NCBI GenBank assembly: GCA_947565915.1
Contig: CANOHY010000011.1
Location: 1-50,718, forward strand
DNA from: an uncultured Eggerthellaceae bacterium
GTDB taxonomy: Bacteria; Actinomycetota; Coriobacteriia; Coriobacteriales; Eggerthellaceae
Length of the DNA stretch: 50,718 bases
Direction of reading: 5' to 3'
Position numbers and translations under genes: made by a program. The notes under the pieces were generated by a model. It saw only the letters and a program-made list of their open reading frames with translations, made no database searches and was not told the origin of the DNA. Shown here in pieces: positions 17,784 through 26,902 of the stretch. Numbering within the stretch: the stretch's first letter is position 1; each line of letters begins with the position of its first letter.

Positions 17784-19379
17784 CTATTCTGCGAGCTTCT
17801 GCGCTAGCAGTTGGTTGATGAGCTTCGGGTTGCCCTGCCCCTGCATGGCTTTCATGCACTGGCCCACGAAGAAGCCCAGAAGCCCCGTCTTGCCGCCACG
17901 GTATTCAGCCACTTTGTCAGGATTCTCGGCCAGAACAGCATCTATCACGGCTTCGATGGCACCCGTATCCGACACCTGCTTCATGCCGCGCTCTTCCACG
18001 ATGGCAGATGGGTCCTTGTCCTCATCGAGCACTGCTGCGAAGACCTCCTTGGCCTGCTTGCTCGAAATCTCATCGGCCGCCAGCAACTCCACTAGCTGCA
18101 CTCCGCGCGCAGGCGTGAATGCGCATGCCGAAAAATCGAAGCCCTCGTCAGCGGCATTCACATAGCCAGCGATGTCGTTCAGGGCCAAATTCGCAAGTGG
18201 CTTGGCAAGCTCGCGCGGGCGCCCTTCGCCACCTTGCTCGACAGCTACCGCGCAAGCATCCTCGAAGAATGCCACGAGGTCGGGCTGTTCGACCAAATGG
18301 CGCGCATCGTAGGCCGAAAGCCCCAGTTCGGCTTGGTAGCGTGCTGCCTTTTGGTCGGGCAGCTCGGGCAGAAGGGCGCGCACGCCCTCGATGAACTCGT
18401 CGGTCAGGTCATAGGGGGCCAAGTCGGGATCGGGGAACATGCGGTAGTCATCCGCCGTTTCCTTCACGCGCATCACGATGGTGCGCTTGGCAGAGGGGTC
18501 CCAATGCCGCGTCTCTTGATAGATGGTACCGCCCTCTTCGAGCACCTCGGCCTGGCGGCAGATCTCGTAGGCCAACCCATCATGCAAGCTCTTGAACGAG
18601 TTGATGTTCTTCAGCTCGGTCTTCGTGCCCAGCTCCGTGCTTCCACGCCGCCGCAGCGAGATGTTGCCATCGGCGCGCAGCGAACCCTCCTCCATCGAAC
18701 AGTCGGAGATGCCCAGTGCCAAGAAGATGGAACGCAGCTTCTGCATGAAAAGGCGCGCTTCCTCGGGCGTGCGCAAGTCGGGCTCGGTCACTAGCTCGAT
18801 CAGCGGCGTGCCCGCACGGTTGTAGTCCACCAGCGAATGGGTGGCGCCCGCAATGCGCCCCTCTCCACCACCGATATGCACCATCTTGCCAGCATCCTCT
18901 TCCATGTGAATGCGCGTGATGCCCACATGCGCCACATAGCCATCGGCCGTGCGCGTCATGTTCTCGGACTGCGCGCCCTCGGGCAAATCCGCCCAGAACT
19001 GGCGCTCCTCGGCATCGCGGCCATCAACGTTCAGATCCAACCAACCGCGCATGCAGAAGGCCTTCGGGCCTTGGGTAGTCTGGAAGTTCTTGGCCATGTC
19101 GGGATACATGTAACCTTTGCGGTAGAACATCGTATGCTTCTCGATGTCGCAGTTCGTGGCCAGGCCGGCCAGCACGATGCTCTGAATGGCCGCGCGGTTC
19201 GGCACCGGCAGCGCGCCGGGCATTCCCAAGCATACGGGACACGTATGCGTATTGGGCTCGGCGCCGAACTCCAGCTTGCAACCGCAGAACATCTTCGTTT
19301 CCAGCTTGGTCAGCTCGCAGTGAACTTCGAGGCCGATCACAGCCTCCCAATCCTGCAGGACTTCCGTCATCGTCTTCAT
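17784..19379 (-). CDS. gatB: GatB, Asp/Glu-tRNA amidotransferase subunit B
   Basis: A 531-residue tRNA-binding and kinase-like subunit of GatCAB, which converts Glu-tRNA(Gln) or Asp-tRNA(Asn) to the amidated form. It contains VIGLEVHCEL at the start, the zinc-type cysteines in MFCGC and TCPVC, HMEEDAGK and VDYNRAGTPL. A C-terminal YqeY-like tail domain (KTGLLGFFVGQCMKAM) contacts tRNA. Slightly longer than the usual 475-500 residues. Start at 19379, three bases past the gatA stop, with AGGAG upstream. Last gene of gatC-gatA-gatB. Confidence 0.96.
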   Translation of the reverse strand: MKTMTEVLQDWEAVIGLEVHCELTKLETKMFCGCKLEFGAEPNTHTCPVCLGMPGALPVPNRAAIQSIVLAGLATNCDIEKHTMFYRKGYMYPDMAKNFQTTQGPKAFCMRGWLDLNVDGRDAEERQFWADLPEGAQSENMTRTADGYVAHVGITRIHMEEDAGKMVHIGGGEGRIAGATHSLVDYNRAGTPLIELVTEPDLRTPEEARLFMQKLRSIFLALGISDCSMEEGSLRADGNISLRRRGSTELGTKTELKNINSFKSLHDGLAYEICRQAEVLEEGGTIYQETRHWDPSAKRTIVMRVKETADDYRMFPDPDLAPYDLTDEFIEGVRALLPELPDQKAARYQAELGLSAYDARHLVEQPDLVAFFEDACAVAVEQGGEGRPRELAKPLANLALNDIAGYVNAADEGFDFSACAFTPARGVQLVELLAADEISSKQAKEVFAAVLDEDKDPSAIVEERGMKQVSDTGAIEAVIDAVLAENPDKVAEYRGGKTGLLGFFVGQCMKAMQGQGNPKLINQLLAQKLAE

Positions 19380-19381
19380 GG

Positions 19382-20902
19382 CTATTCACGCTCCTGTGCC
19401 GAAGATGCCGCCGCATAACCAGGCGCTACCTGCGCGCAGCCGTACAGGCTCTCGAGCGCAGCCGCCACGCGCAACATGCTCTCGTCCTTGAAAGCAGGTG
19501 CGATGAGCTGCGCGCCCACGGGAAGCCCCGACTGCGCGCCCAGCCCCACGGGAAGCGACATGCCGCCGTTTCCGGCGATGTTGATGGAAATGGTGAACAT
19601 GTCCGACAGGTACATGCTGGTGGGATCGCTTATCTCGCCTAACTTGAAGGCCGTGCGCGGCGAGGTGGGTGCCAAGATGCAATCGCACTGCTCGTAAGCC
19701 GCTTGGTAGTCGCGCGTGATAAGCGTGCGCACCTGCTGTGCCGGGTAGTAGTACTTGTCGTACACGCCAGCAGACAAAAGATAGCTGCCCAGCATGATGC
19801 GCCGTCGCGCCTCGGGCCCGAAGCCCTTCGCGCGGCTGGCCTCGTACTGGCTGCCAAGATCCGCATGACCAGGGTCGCGATACCCATAGCGCACCGAATC
19901 GAAGCGCGCCAGGTTGCTGAATGCCTCGCAAGGGCCCAGCACGTAATAGGCGCTCATGGCAGCTTGCGCATGGGGCAGTTCCACTTCCACCAATTGGGCG
20001 CCCAGCCCCTCCAGCTTGGCTGCCACTTCTGAGATCTTGTCGCGCACCTCGGCGCTCACGCCCTCGGCTTCCATGAAGGCTGGCACCACTCCCACCTTCA
20101 TGCCCTCAACGCCTTGCTCGAGGTTAGCCGTAAAATCGGTTGCTACTTGCTGGCTCGTGCAGTCAAGCGAGTCATGGCCGCTCATCGCGTTCAAAGCAAG
20201 CGCCGCGTCGCGCACCGACCGCGCGAAGGGCCCCACTTGGTCAAGCGAGCTGCCGAACGCCACCACGCCGTAGCGCGAGACCACGCCATAGGTGGGCTTG
20301 ATTCCTACCACGCCGCAAAAGCTTGCTGGCTGGCGAATGGAACCGCCTGTATCGGAACCCAGTGTGACGCACGCCAAGCCCGCAGCCACTGCCGCCGCAC
20401 TGCCACCAGAGCTGCCGCCCGGTACGCGCTGGTGATCCCACGGATTCAACGTGCAGCCGAATGCAGAGGTCTCCGTCGAGCTGCCGAAAGCGAACTCATC
20501 CATGTTCAGCTTGCCCAAAGGCAGCGCGCCTGCGGCCATGGTGCGCTCGACGCACGTGGCCGTGAAGGGCGACACATAGCTGGCAAGCATGTTCGACGCA
20601 CAAGTGGTATGCGTGCCTTCCAAGTTCATGTTGTCCTTGAAGGCCACGGGCACACCTGCCAAAGGCCCGAGCTGGTTGAATGTTCCCGCAGCAAGCGCTG
20701 CATCAACCTTATCGGCTGCTGCCAAGGCACGCTCGTCGGTGGTTTCCAGGAAGGCGTGAAGCTGGCCATCGTACGCTTCGATGTCGCGCAAGGCGCCTTC
20801 GGCAACCTCGCGAGCGCTGAACTCGCCATTGCGCAAGCCGGTTTGGATCTGCTCAACGCTCATAGCGCCAAAGCGCGTAGATTCGCTCGTCGCAGCGGTC
20901 AT
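19382..20902 (-). CDS. gatA: GatA, Asp/Glu-tRNA amidotransferase subunit A
   Basis: A 506-residue glutaminase of the amidase-signature family that releases ammonia for GatB. The Ser-cisSer-Lys triad is visible: the lysine in GVPVAFKDN, and the serines in GGSSGGSAAA and SDTGGSIRQPA. Its start codon overlaps the gatC stop (ATGA type), showing translational coupling. Normal length. Confidence 0.97.
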   Translation of the reverse strand: MTAATSESTRFGAMSVEQIQTGLRNGEFSAREVAEGALRDIEAYDGQLHAFLETTDERALAAADKVDAALAAGTFNQLGPLAGVPVAFKDNMNLEGTHTTCASNMLASYVSPFTATCVERTMAAGALPLGKLNMDEFAFGSSTETSAFGCTLNPWDHQRVPGGSSGGSAAAVAAGLACVTLGSDTGGSIRQPASFCGVVGIKPTYGVVSRYGVVAFGSSLDQVGPFARSVRDAALALNAMSGHDSLDCTSQQVATDFTANLEQGVEGMKVGVVPAFMEAEGVSAEVRDKISEVAAKLEGLGAQLVEVELPHAQAAMSAYYVLGPCEAFSNLARFDSVRYGYRDPGHADLGSQYEASRAKGFGPEARRRIMLGSYLLSAGVYDKYYYPAQQVRTLITRDYQAAYEQCDCILAPTSPRTAFKLGEISDPTSMYLSDMFTISINIAGNGGMSLPVGLGAQSGLPVGAQLIAPAFKDESMLRVAAALESLYGCAQVAPGYAAASSAQERE

Positions 20903-21213
20903 CAGCGATCGCCTCCCTCGCCCAAGATGGAGGGCACCAGGAAGCTGCCATCTTGCTGAGCTGGCGCATTGGCAAGCGCCTGCTCGTGCGTGAAACCAGG
21001 CACTTCCACATCCTCGCGCATCACATTGCTCAGCGACCCGATGGGGTGGAATGTGGGCGGCACGCCTTCCAAGTCGTATTCCGTGAGGGGAGACAGGCTG
21101 TCGATTATCTGATTCAAATCGACGGTCATCCGCGACACCTCGTCTTCAGTGAGCGCGATGCGCGTGTATTCGGCTATATCGCGCACATCGCGTTCGGTAA
21201 CGTACTGCGTCAT
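20902..21213 (-). CDS. gatC: GatC, Asp/Glu-tRNA amidotransferase subunit C
   Basis: A 103-residue belt-like subunit that stabilises the GatA-GatB complex. It has the family pattern TRIALTEDEV near the N terminus and MREDVEVPGF in the second half. The start at 21213 (MTQYVTERD) is preceded by GAGAGG; the frame is open upstream but without a ribosome site. First gene of the operon. Confidence 0.94.
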   Translation of the reverse strand: MTQYVTERDVRDIAEYTRIALTEDEVSRMTVDLNQIIDSLSPLTEYDLEGVPPTFHPIGSLSNVMREDVEVPGFTHEQALANAPAQQDGSFLVPSILGEGGDR

Positions 21214-21248
21214 GGGAACCTCTCTGCTCGATTGGGTCCTGGTTTTCC

Positions 21249-21337
21249 GACAATCTGCAAGCACCGAGCGCTTCGCAAGGGCGCTTCGCCTGCGAGGCCG
21301 CTCGGGCGAACCTGCATCATGCCTTGTTGCAGATGTC
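21249..21337. repeat. quasi-palindrome between gatC and the glycosyltransferase
   Basis: GACAATCTGCAAG pairs imperfectly with CTTGTTGCAGATGTC, and CCGAGCG with CGCTCGG inside it. It sits between two divergent genes and may be an eroded member of the palindrome population, or promoter-region structure. No other copy was found. Confidence 0.35.
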
Positions 21338-21421
21338 CATTATACGAGTAATTGCCCTGCCATCGACCTGGGCAAGGTATCATTACGTCAATCGACCAGC
21401 GAGGCAGAGAGGACGACACCG

Positions 21422-24400
21422 ATGGCACCTGAAGCAGCTAAGAGCGCATCGGCGCAACCGGGCGAAGCCGAAAGCGAAAACGAGTCTTTGAAGCTCTCCT
21501 TCTGCGTACCCGTATACAATCTGGAGGCCTACCTCGACGAATGCCTCGAATCGCTGACAGGGCAAACGTACCAAAACATCGAGGTCATCTGCGTAGACGA
21601 CGGCTCCACCGATGGCTCGCCCGAGAAGCTGAGCACCTGGACCAAGCGCGATATTCGCGTCCGCGTAATCACCCAAGCCAACGCAGGAGAAGGTGCGGCC
21701 CGCAACGCAGCCATCCAGCATGCCACGGGCGACTACGTGGCTTTCGTGGACGGCGACGACTTCATCGACGTACGCACAGCCGACCTCACGCTTGAAGCCG
21801 CCCAGCGCACCGATGCCGACATCGTGGTGTATGGCGGGCGCGCCTTTCCCGATGTGGATTGGATTACCGACACATTCGGACCTCGCGACGCTGCGCTCGT
21901 TGGAAACGGTGCCGATATCCTGCTTGCCGAGCAGGGCTGCATTCCCTCGGCGTGCAACAAGCTCTATCGCAGGAGCCTTCTTTCTGCTAACGATGCGCGC
22001 TTCGACGAGAACCTGCGCTTAGGTCCCGACCTGAACTTCCAATTCAAGGTGTTCCCGCTGGCCACGCGCATAACGCTTGTGTCCGACCGGCTGTATCATT
22101 ACCGCTACAACCGCGAAGGCTCGGCCATCAACCAAAACTACGCCAAACGCGTGAGCCAGCTGATGCAACACCTCGAGCTCTTCGACATTACTGCCGCGAA
22201 CTGGCAAGCGCGTGGCCTGCTCGAAGGTCGCAAGACGGAATTCCTTGGTGCCATCGAGCTTATCTTCGGCGATTTCAACTTGCTGGAGCCCGCCGAGATG
22301 CATCGCTACGCTTGCGCATTCGCCCCTGTGTTCGAGCGCTATTTCACGCGCGACGACCTGCACCCGCGCATGGGCATCGAAGCGCTCATGCGCTACTGCC
22401 TCATGCTGGACCTCGCAGATAGCGACGGCACTGCAAGCAGCATCGCGCGGCTCGTCCGCCCTTGGCGGCGCAAGATGAAGCTGGTTGAGCTCTACCGTGC
22501 CGTGCGCTATGGTCGCTCCCCCAAAGGCGAAGCGAGCGCCACAGCGGCAAGCGAAACCAGCTCGCGCGCCCAAAGCGAAGCAGCCAGCACCTCCGAGGCG
22601 CAGCTTCCCGAGGTCAGCATCATCATCCCCGCCTTCAACGCCGAAGCCACCATCGAACGCGCTTTGTACAGCGCACTTGCACAGGAAGGAGCGCGCGTTC
22701 AGGTTATTGCCATCGACGATGCCTCCACCGACCAAACGCCCATCATCCTCGATGCCTTCGCCGAGGTGTGCCCGAACGTGCAGGTAGTCCATCACGAGCA
22801 CAATCGCGGGCGCCTCGAGGCACGTCGCAGCGGCATCCAAGCCGCGCGCAGCGAGTGGTGCATGTTCCTCGATGCCGATGACGAGCTTTTGCCCGACTGC
22901 GCCCAGCGCCTTTTCGAGGGGCAGCGCGGTGGCTTCGACATAGTGCAATGCAGCTTCGAGATTCGCACCATCGACTACATCGAACCCGACGAGCTGCGCT
23001 TCACCCAGCAGTTCTGCGCCGTGCCCAACTGCCGCGCATTCGGCGATGACGTATGCGACCTCGTGTTCGGCGCGCGCAAGACTACTTGGAGCCTGTGCGG
23101 CAAGCTGCTGCGCACCGCGCAATTGCGTGAGGCGATGGAGCACATTGCGCCCGCTACGCTCAACCAAGCCGAGGATTGCTGCATCTTCTTCATCGTAAGC
23201 TGCCTGGCCACAAGCTATCGCGGCATCGGCGGCTACGAGGGATACGTCTATAACATCGATGAAGGCGGCTCCGACGCGCGTTGGAGTTCCATGGACCTTC
23301 AGCAATTCCGTTTCACCTGCAACTTCGTGAGCGCCATGGATGCCATCCAGCGCTTCTTGGTGAATACGGACCGCATGACCAACCCGAAGCTGCGCGCGGC
23401 TTATCGCACCACACGCCACGAGCATGCGATCACCGTTGCCGATAAGCTTTTGCAGAAGGTGCGCAAGCCCGAGCGTGCCGAAGCATTCGATATCTTCGCC
23501 AGCGAATGGCCGCGCCAGGAAGCCGTGGCCATGATTGCCGAGTCGGGCTGGAACGCGCCTGCTGCCACCTGGGAAGATGTGCATGCTGCCCGCACGCTCG
23601 CATGCACCCCGCGCAAGCTGCGCACCATCGGCATCTATCACTCCAGCATGGGAACTGGTGGCGCCGAGCGCATTGGCGCGCTGCTCGCCCGGCTGTGGGC
23701 AGCCCAGGGCATGAAGGTGGTGGTCTTCGCCGACTGCCCGCAGGCCGAATGCGCCTGGAAGATGCCCGAGCAAGTGGAATGGGTGCAACTGCCCGCTAGC
23801 GAAGCCGTCACCCCGGCAACCTACCAAATGCGCGCCGACGCGCTTGCGCAGGGCATCGCGCGCACCTCGGTGGATGCGTTCGTATACCAGCAATGGTGGA
23901 ACCCGCTTCTGCCTTGGGACATGATGGCCATCAAAGCCTGCGACGTGCCCGTATGCCTGCTTACGCACGGAAGCTTCGACACGCTGTTCTACATGGGGCG
24001 CATACGCGAATACGAGCTGACGAAGATCTTCCGCTATGCCGATGCGCTCGTAGTGCTCACCGAAGCCGACGTGCAGTTCTGGCAGCGCTTCAACCCACGC
24101 GTGTTCCAGATGAGCAATCCCGTGATGCATTCGTTCGACGATGCTGCCAATCGGATGCCAAGTGAACCCTTGGCAGATGAAGCAGGGAGCGCTTGCGAAG
24201 ACAGCGTTTGCAGCAACAAGAGCATCCTCTGGGTGGGGCGGCTCTCTGAAGTGCAGAAGCGCCCAAGCGAGGCCATCCGCATAATGGCGCGCGTGATAGC
24301 AAGCGAACCTGAGGCCACGCTCACCTTGGTCGGGCCTTCCGATGCCGATGAGTTGGCCAACCTGCAGGCGCTCGTGCACGAGTTGGGACTAGAAGGGCAT

Positions 24401-24919
24401 GTTGTCTTTGCAGGCGCGCAGGCTGATGTTGCCCCATTCTACGAGAAGGCAACGGCATATCTGCTTACCTCGCGCTTCGAAAGCTGGTGCCTGTCGCTTG
24501 CCGAGGCAATGGACGCAGGGCTTCCCACGGTGATGTATCGTCTGGATCACTTGACGCTAGCTCGCAGCAACGAGGGCATCATCGCCGTGGAGCAGGGCGA
24601 CCGCGACGCTGCCGCACAGGCTATCGTAGAGCTGATCCGTAACCATGCGCTTCGCGAGAAGATGGGACATGCCGCCCAAGCGCGCCTTGCCGAGGTGGAG
24701 CGCTTCGATTTGACCGGGCTGTGGGATAAGGTATTCGCCGCGCTTTCGCAAGGAAGCCCGAACCGCGAAGGATTCGAGGCCGCAGACGCGCAATGGGACC
24801 TGCTGTTCAGTGGCTTGGAAGCGGGACTTGAGGAAGCAGCCAACCAGCCCTTCTTCTCGTTCGTCATGCGGAAAGGGCTAGGCTTTGCCCGCCGCATGAA
24901 GCACCGCCTCATCGGCTAG
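21422..24919 (+). CDS. trifunctional glycosyltransferase, GT2-GT2-GT4 fusion
   Basis: A 1165-residue protein with three catalytic modules. A family 2 domain has SFCVPVYN near residue 25, VDDGSTDGS near 60 and VDGDDF near 115. A second family 2 domain from about 397 has VSIIIPAFN and FLDADDE. A family 4 GT-B domain from about 733 has GTGGAER and SRFESW...AEAMDAGLP near 1018. The second and third modules match the protein at 2233-4680 along their whole length; the first resembles the protein at 8330-9481. The start at 21422 is preceded by AGAGGA; the frame runs further upstream without support. One polypeptide probably adds successive sugars to a glycan. Confidence 0.87.
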   Translation: MAPEAAKSASAQPGEAESENESLKLSFCVPVYNLEAYLDECLESLTGQTYQNIEVICVDDGSTDGSPEKLSTWTKRDIRVRVITQANAGEGAARNAAIQHATGDYVAFVDGDDFIDVRTADLTLEAAQRTDADIVVYGGRAFPDVDWITDTFGPRDAALVGNGADILLAEQGCIPSACNKLYRRSLLSANDARFDENLRLGPDLNFQFKVFPLATRITLVSDRLYHYRYNREGSAINQNYAKRVSQLMQHLELFDITAANWQARGLLEGRKTEFLGAIELIFGDFNLLEPAEMHRYACAFAPVFERYFTRDDLHPRMGIEALMRYCLMLDLADSDGTASSIARLVRPWRRKMKLVELYRAVRYGRSPKGEASATAASETSSRAQSEAASTSEAQLPEVSIIIPAFNAEATIERALYSALAQEGARVQVIAIDDASTDQTPIILDAFAEVCPNVQVVHHEHNRGRLEARRSGIQAARSEWCMFLDADDELLPDCAQRLFEGQRGGFDIVQCSFEIRTIDYIEPDELRFTQQFCAVPNCRAFGDDVCDLVFGARKTTWSLCGKLLRTAQLREAMEHIAPATLNQAEDCCIFFIVSCLATSYRGIGGYEGYVYNIDEGGSDARWSSMDLQQFRFTCNFVSAMDAIQRFLVNTDRMTNPKLRAAYRTTRHEHAITVADKLLQKVRKPERAEAFDIFASEWPRQEAVAMIAESGWNAPAATWEDVHAARTLACTPRKLRTIGIYHSSMGTGGAERIGALLARLWAAQGMKVVVFADCPQAECAWKMPEQVEWVQLPASEAVTPATYQMRADALAQGIARTSVDAFVYQQWWNPLLPWDMMAIKACDVPVCLLTHGSFDTLFYMGRIREYELTKIFRYADALVVLTEADVQFWQRFNPRVFQMSNPVMHSFDDAANRMPSEPLADEAGSACEDSVCSNKSILWVGRLSEVQKRPSEAIRIMARVIASEPEATLTLVGPSDADELANLQALVHELGLEGHVVFAGAQADVAPFYEKATAYLLTSRFESWCLSLAEAMDAGLPTVMYRLDHLTLARSNEGIIAVEQGDRDAAAQAIVELIRNHALREKMGHAAQARLAEVERFDLTGLWDKVFAALSQGSPNREGFEAADAQWDLLFSGLEAGLEEAANQPFFSFVMRKGLGFARRMKHRLIG

Positions 24920-24936
24920 CTGCTCAACATGAGCAC

Positions 24937-25048
24937 GGTGTCAGTCGACACTACTCTTCGCGCTTGGCTTCGCACCCATGCGCGACGGCGCAAGCGCCTG
25001 CGCATGTGGGCTGCAGAATCGCTGCTCAGAATAGTGCCGACTGACACC
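24937..25048 (-). repeat. family-1 palindromic repeat, copy 1d (short form)
   Basis: Arms GGTGTCAGTCGACACTA and TAGTGCCGACTGACACC pair with one mismatch and are unique to this copy. The conserved part is an extended family-1 core (CTGAGCAGCGATTCTGCAG ... GCGAAGCCAAGCGCGAAGAG on the minus strand). A short centre replaces the AAATCT/AGATTT segment. It is nearly identical internally to copy 1f. Confidence 0.83.
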
Positions 25049-25081
25049 TGAGCTTGCTTCTTGAACAAAGCGATCATGCTT

Positions 25082-25165
25082 TGCCGCAGAGAAGAGGCGT
25101 AGTTTTCAACCCCCGCAGGGAGCGTAGCGACCGAGGAGTGAAAACGAAGGCTCTTCACTGCGGCA
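25082..25165 (+). repeat. family-2 palindromic repeat, copy 2c
   Basis: Arms TGCCGCAGAGAAGAG and CTCTTCACTGCGGCA pair with one mismatch. The core TTTTCAACCCCCGCAGGGAG plus CGTAGCGACCGAGGAGTGAAAA is identical in type to the other family-2 copies. With copy 1d it fills the 269-base gap between the glycosyltransferase and the larC-like gene. Confidence 0.85.
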
Positions 25166-25188
25166 TTGACGTGCAATCTGCTTGCAGC

Positions 25189-25737
25189 TTAGACGAAGTT
25201 GGTAACGAAGTGCTTGATGAGAGCGGCTGAGGTGGGTGTGCAAAGCTCGCCTTCCAGATGCTCGGGACACACGGGAATCCCTGTATCCAGGATGGCCTTC
25301 GTAGCAGGGGCGGGAACATCCATGAGCCCATGGGCGCATTCGATCGTGCCGCTTCCCACCTGCACGCACGTAGCCTCTACCACATCGGCACCTAGCAGGG
25401 TGAAACCATTGCAGATGGCAAGCGCATTCAGCAAGCCTGCAGAATCCCCGACCTCGTGGAAGTGCATCTCGTTCGCAGTACTACCATGTACCTTCGCCTC
25501 AGCTTCGGCAAGGATGCGGTAGACCGCGCGCATGTGCTCCTTGGTCTCGGGCGCGATGTCGATGTGATCGATGGTGAGCTCCACGTCGCGTAACGTGCGA
25601 TGGCGAAGGGGCGGGATGCCCGCAAGCTGTGCCTGCTCGAGCGCCAGCGCCCAGCCGTTGCCCCCCAAGAACTGCTGTAGCTGCCGTTGAATGCTCCCCC
25701 GACGCGCATCTTGCGTGAAATCGAACATCGCATCCAT
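25189..25737 (-). CDS. larC: short LarC-like nickel-insertion protein
   Basis: A 182-residue protein resembling the middle of LarC, which builds the nickel pincer cofactor of lactate racemase. Recognisable segments are STANEMHFHEVGDSAG, DVVEATCVQVGSGTIECAHG, VPAPATKAIL and GELCTPTSAALIKHFV. Full-length LarC is about 400 residues. Here both the N-terminal FSGISGD-type segment and the whole C-terminal half are missing, yet GAGAGGAGC precedes the ATG, so the short form looks translated. It follows larB, separated by a family-1 repeat, with further repeats after its stop. It may be a split LarC1, a specialised short protein or a remnant; larA and larE are not in the window. Confidence 0.65.
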   Translation of the reverse strand: MDAMFDFTQDARRGSIQRQLQQFLGGNGWALALEQAQLAGIPPLRHRTLRDVELTIDHIDIAPETKEHMRAVYRILAEAEAKVHGSTANEMHFHEVGDSAGLLNALAICNGFTLLGADVVEATCVQVGSGTIECAHGLMDVPAPATKAILDTGIPVCPEHLEGELCTPTSAALIKHFVTNFV

Positions 25738-25761
25738 GTATGCTCCTCTCTAATATTGCAC

Positions 25762-25914
25762 AAGATGTCTGTGCGTAGCTCTTCGCGTTTGGCTTCGCAC
25801 CCAAACGCGATGGCGAAATCTTTAACGAACCTGCAGGTCAAACTAACCTAAATCAGATTTCACCTGCGTTTGTGGGCTGCAGAATCGCTGCTCAGAGCCA
25901 CGCATAGACATCTT
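25762..25914 (-). repeat. family-1 palindromic repeat, copy 1e
   Basis: Arms AAGATGTCTGTGCGTAGCTCT and AGAGCCACGCATAGACATCTT pair with two mismatches. On the minus strand the core reads CTGAGCAGCGATTCTGCAG ... GTGCGAAGCCAAACGCGAAG, with the AAATCT/AGATTT centre. It begins 6 bases after the larB stop and fills the gap to the larC-like gene. Confidence 0.85.
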
Positions 25915-25919
25915 TGGTT

Positions 25920-26696
25920 CTAGTATAAGTGGTTTATGAGGCTTGCTTGGTAGCCGGCGCCGAAACCGTTGTCGATGTTCACCACCGACACGCCCGATGC
26001 GCAACTGTTCAGCATCCCTAGCAGCGCAGCAACTCCACCAAACGAAGCCCCATAGCCAACGCTTGTGGGCACAGCGATGACAGGACACGACACCAAGCCC
26101 CCGATGACCGATGGCAGCGCGCCCTCCATGCCAGCCACAGCCACTATCACTCGTGCGCTCGCAAGCGCATCGGCGTGCGAGAGCAACCGATGCAAGCCGG
26201 CCACGCCCACGTCGTAGAGGCGCTCCACCGTATTACCCAGCATCTCCGCTGTGAGCGCCGCTTCCTCCGCCACAGGCAGATCGCTCGTTCCACCTGCTGC
26301 CACCACCACCGTTCCCTTGCCATCAGGTTCGGGCATCTCGCCAATCGTAGCCAGCTGGGGGCCATCGTAGTAGGTCAGGATGGGCAGCGCATCTTCCCAT
26401 TGCCCTGCAAGCAAATCGCTCAACTTGCGCATCTTCTCAGGTTGAAGTCGCGTAATCAGGATGCGTTGCTCGTCGCGCTGCAACAGAGCGCTCGCGATGC
26501 CTGCAATTTGCTCGGCTGTCTTGCCAGCACCATAGATCACTTCCGATACGCCTTGGCGAATCTGCCGCTCGTGGTCTACCTTCGCGAAACCCAGGTCGCT
26601 ATAGGGTTCCACGCTCAAGCGCGCCGCCGCATCATCGGGCGAAGTGGTTCCCGCAGCCACCGCATCTAGCAACGCTCGCAAATCGTCCCTGTTCAT
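25920..26696 (-). CDS. larB: LarB, nicotinate adenine dinucleotide carboxylase/hydrolase
   Basis: A 258-residue protein of the LarB/PurE-like family that carboxylates nicotinic acid adenine dinucleotide in nickel pincer cofactor synthesis. Family segments include YSDLGFAKVDHERQIRQG, EVIYGAGKT, VVAAGGTSDLPVAEEAA, YDVGVAGLHRLL and VAVAGMEGALPSV. The real start is the ATG at 26696 with GGAGGAAATA before it. The longer open frame to 26888 translates a palindromic repeat and is not part of the protein. Family-1 repeats lie on both sides in opposite orientation. Confidence 0.93.
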   Translation of the reverse strand: MNRDDLRALLDAVAAGTTSPDDAAARLSVEPYSDLGFAKVDHERQIRQGVSEVIYGAGKTAEQIAGIASALLQRDEQRILITRLQPEKMRKLSDLLAGQWEDALPILTYYDGPQLATIGEMPEPDGKGTVVVAAGGTSDLPVAEEAALTAEMLGNTVERLYDVGVAGLHRLLSHADALASARVIVAVAGMEGALPSVIGGLVSCPVIAVPTSVGYGASFGGVAALLGMLNSCASGVSVVNIDNGFGAGYQASLINHLY

Positions 26697-26786
26697 TATT
26701 TCCTCCGCATCTGTCAACCGATAGGCTACCACACGAGGTAAGCAGCATATGTTGGCAGGATTTGCTAAGCTTGCCCAGTTAAGAAG

Positions 26787-26893
26787 GTTGGTTGGCATAG
26801 CTCTGAGCAGCGATTCTGCAGCCCACATGTGCAGGCGCATAGCGTCGTCGCGCATGGGCGCGAAGCCAAGCGCGAAGAGCTGTGCCAACCAAC
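26787..26893 (+). repeat. family-1 palindromic repeat, copy 1f (short form)
   Basis: Arms GTTGGTTGGCATAGCTCT and AGAGCTGTGCCAACCAAC pair with one mismatch. The core CTGAGCAGCGATTCTGCAG ... GCGAAGCCAAGCGCGAAGAG is nearly the same as in copy 1d. It lies upstream of larB and just past the divIVA terminator. Confidence 0.83.
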
Positions 26894-26902
26894 ACTCGAT
26901 AA

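Noticed and set aside
22019..24379. A 786-residue open frame on the minus strand
   Set aside because: It lies wholly antisense to the glycosyltransferase at 21422-24919, has no family motif and reflects codon bias of the real gene. Many other long antisense frames here are the same effect.
26697..26888. N-terminal extension of LarB
   Set aside because: It would translate repeat 1f and lacks a ribosome site, whereas the ATG at 26696 has GGAGGAAATA and the usual LarB start.
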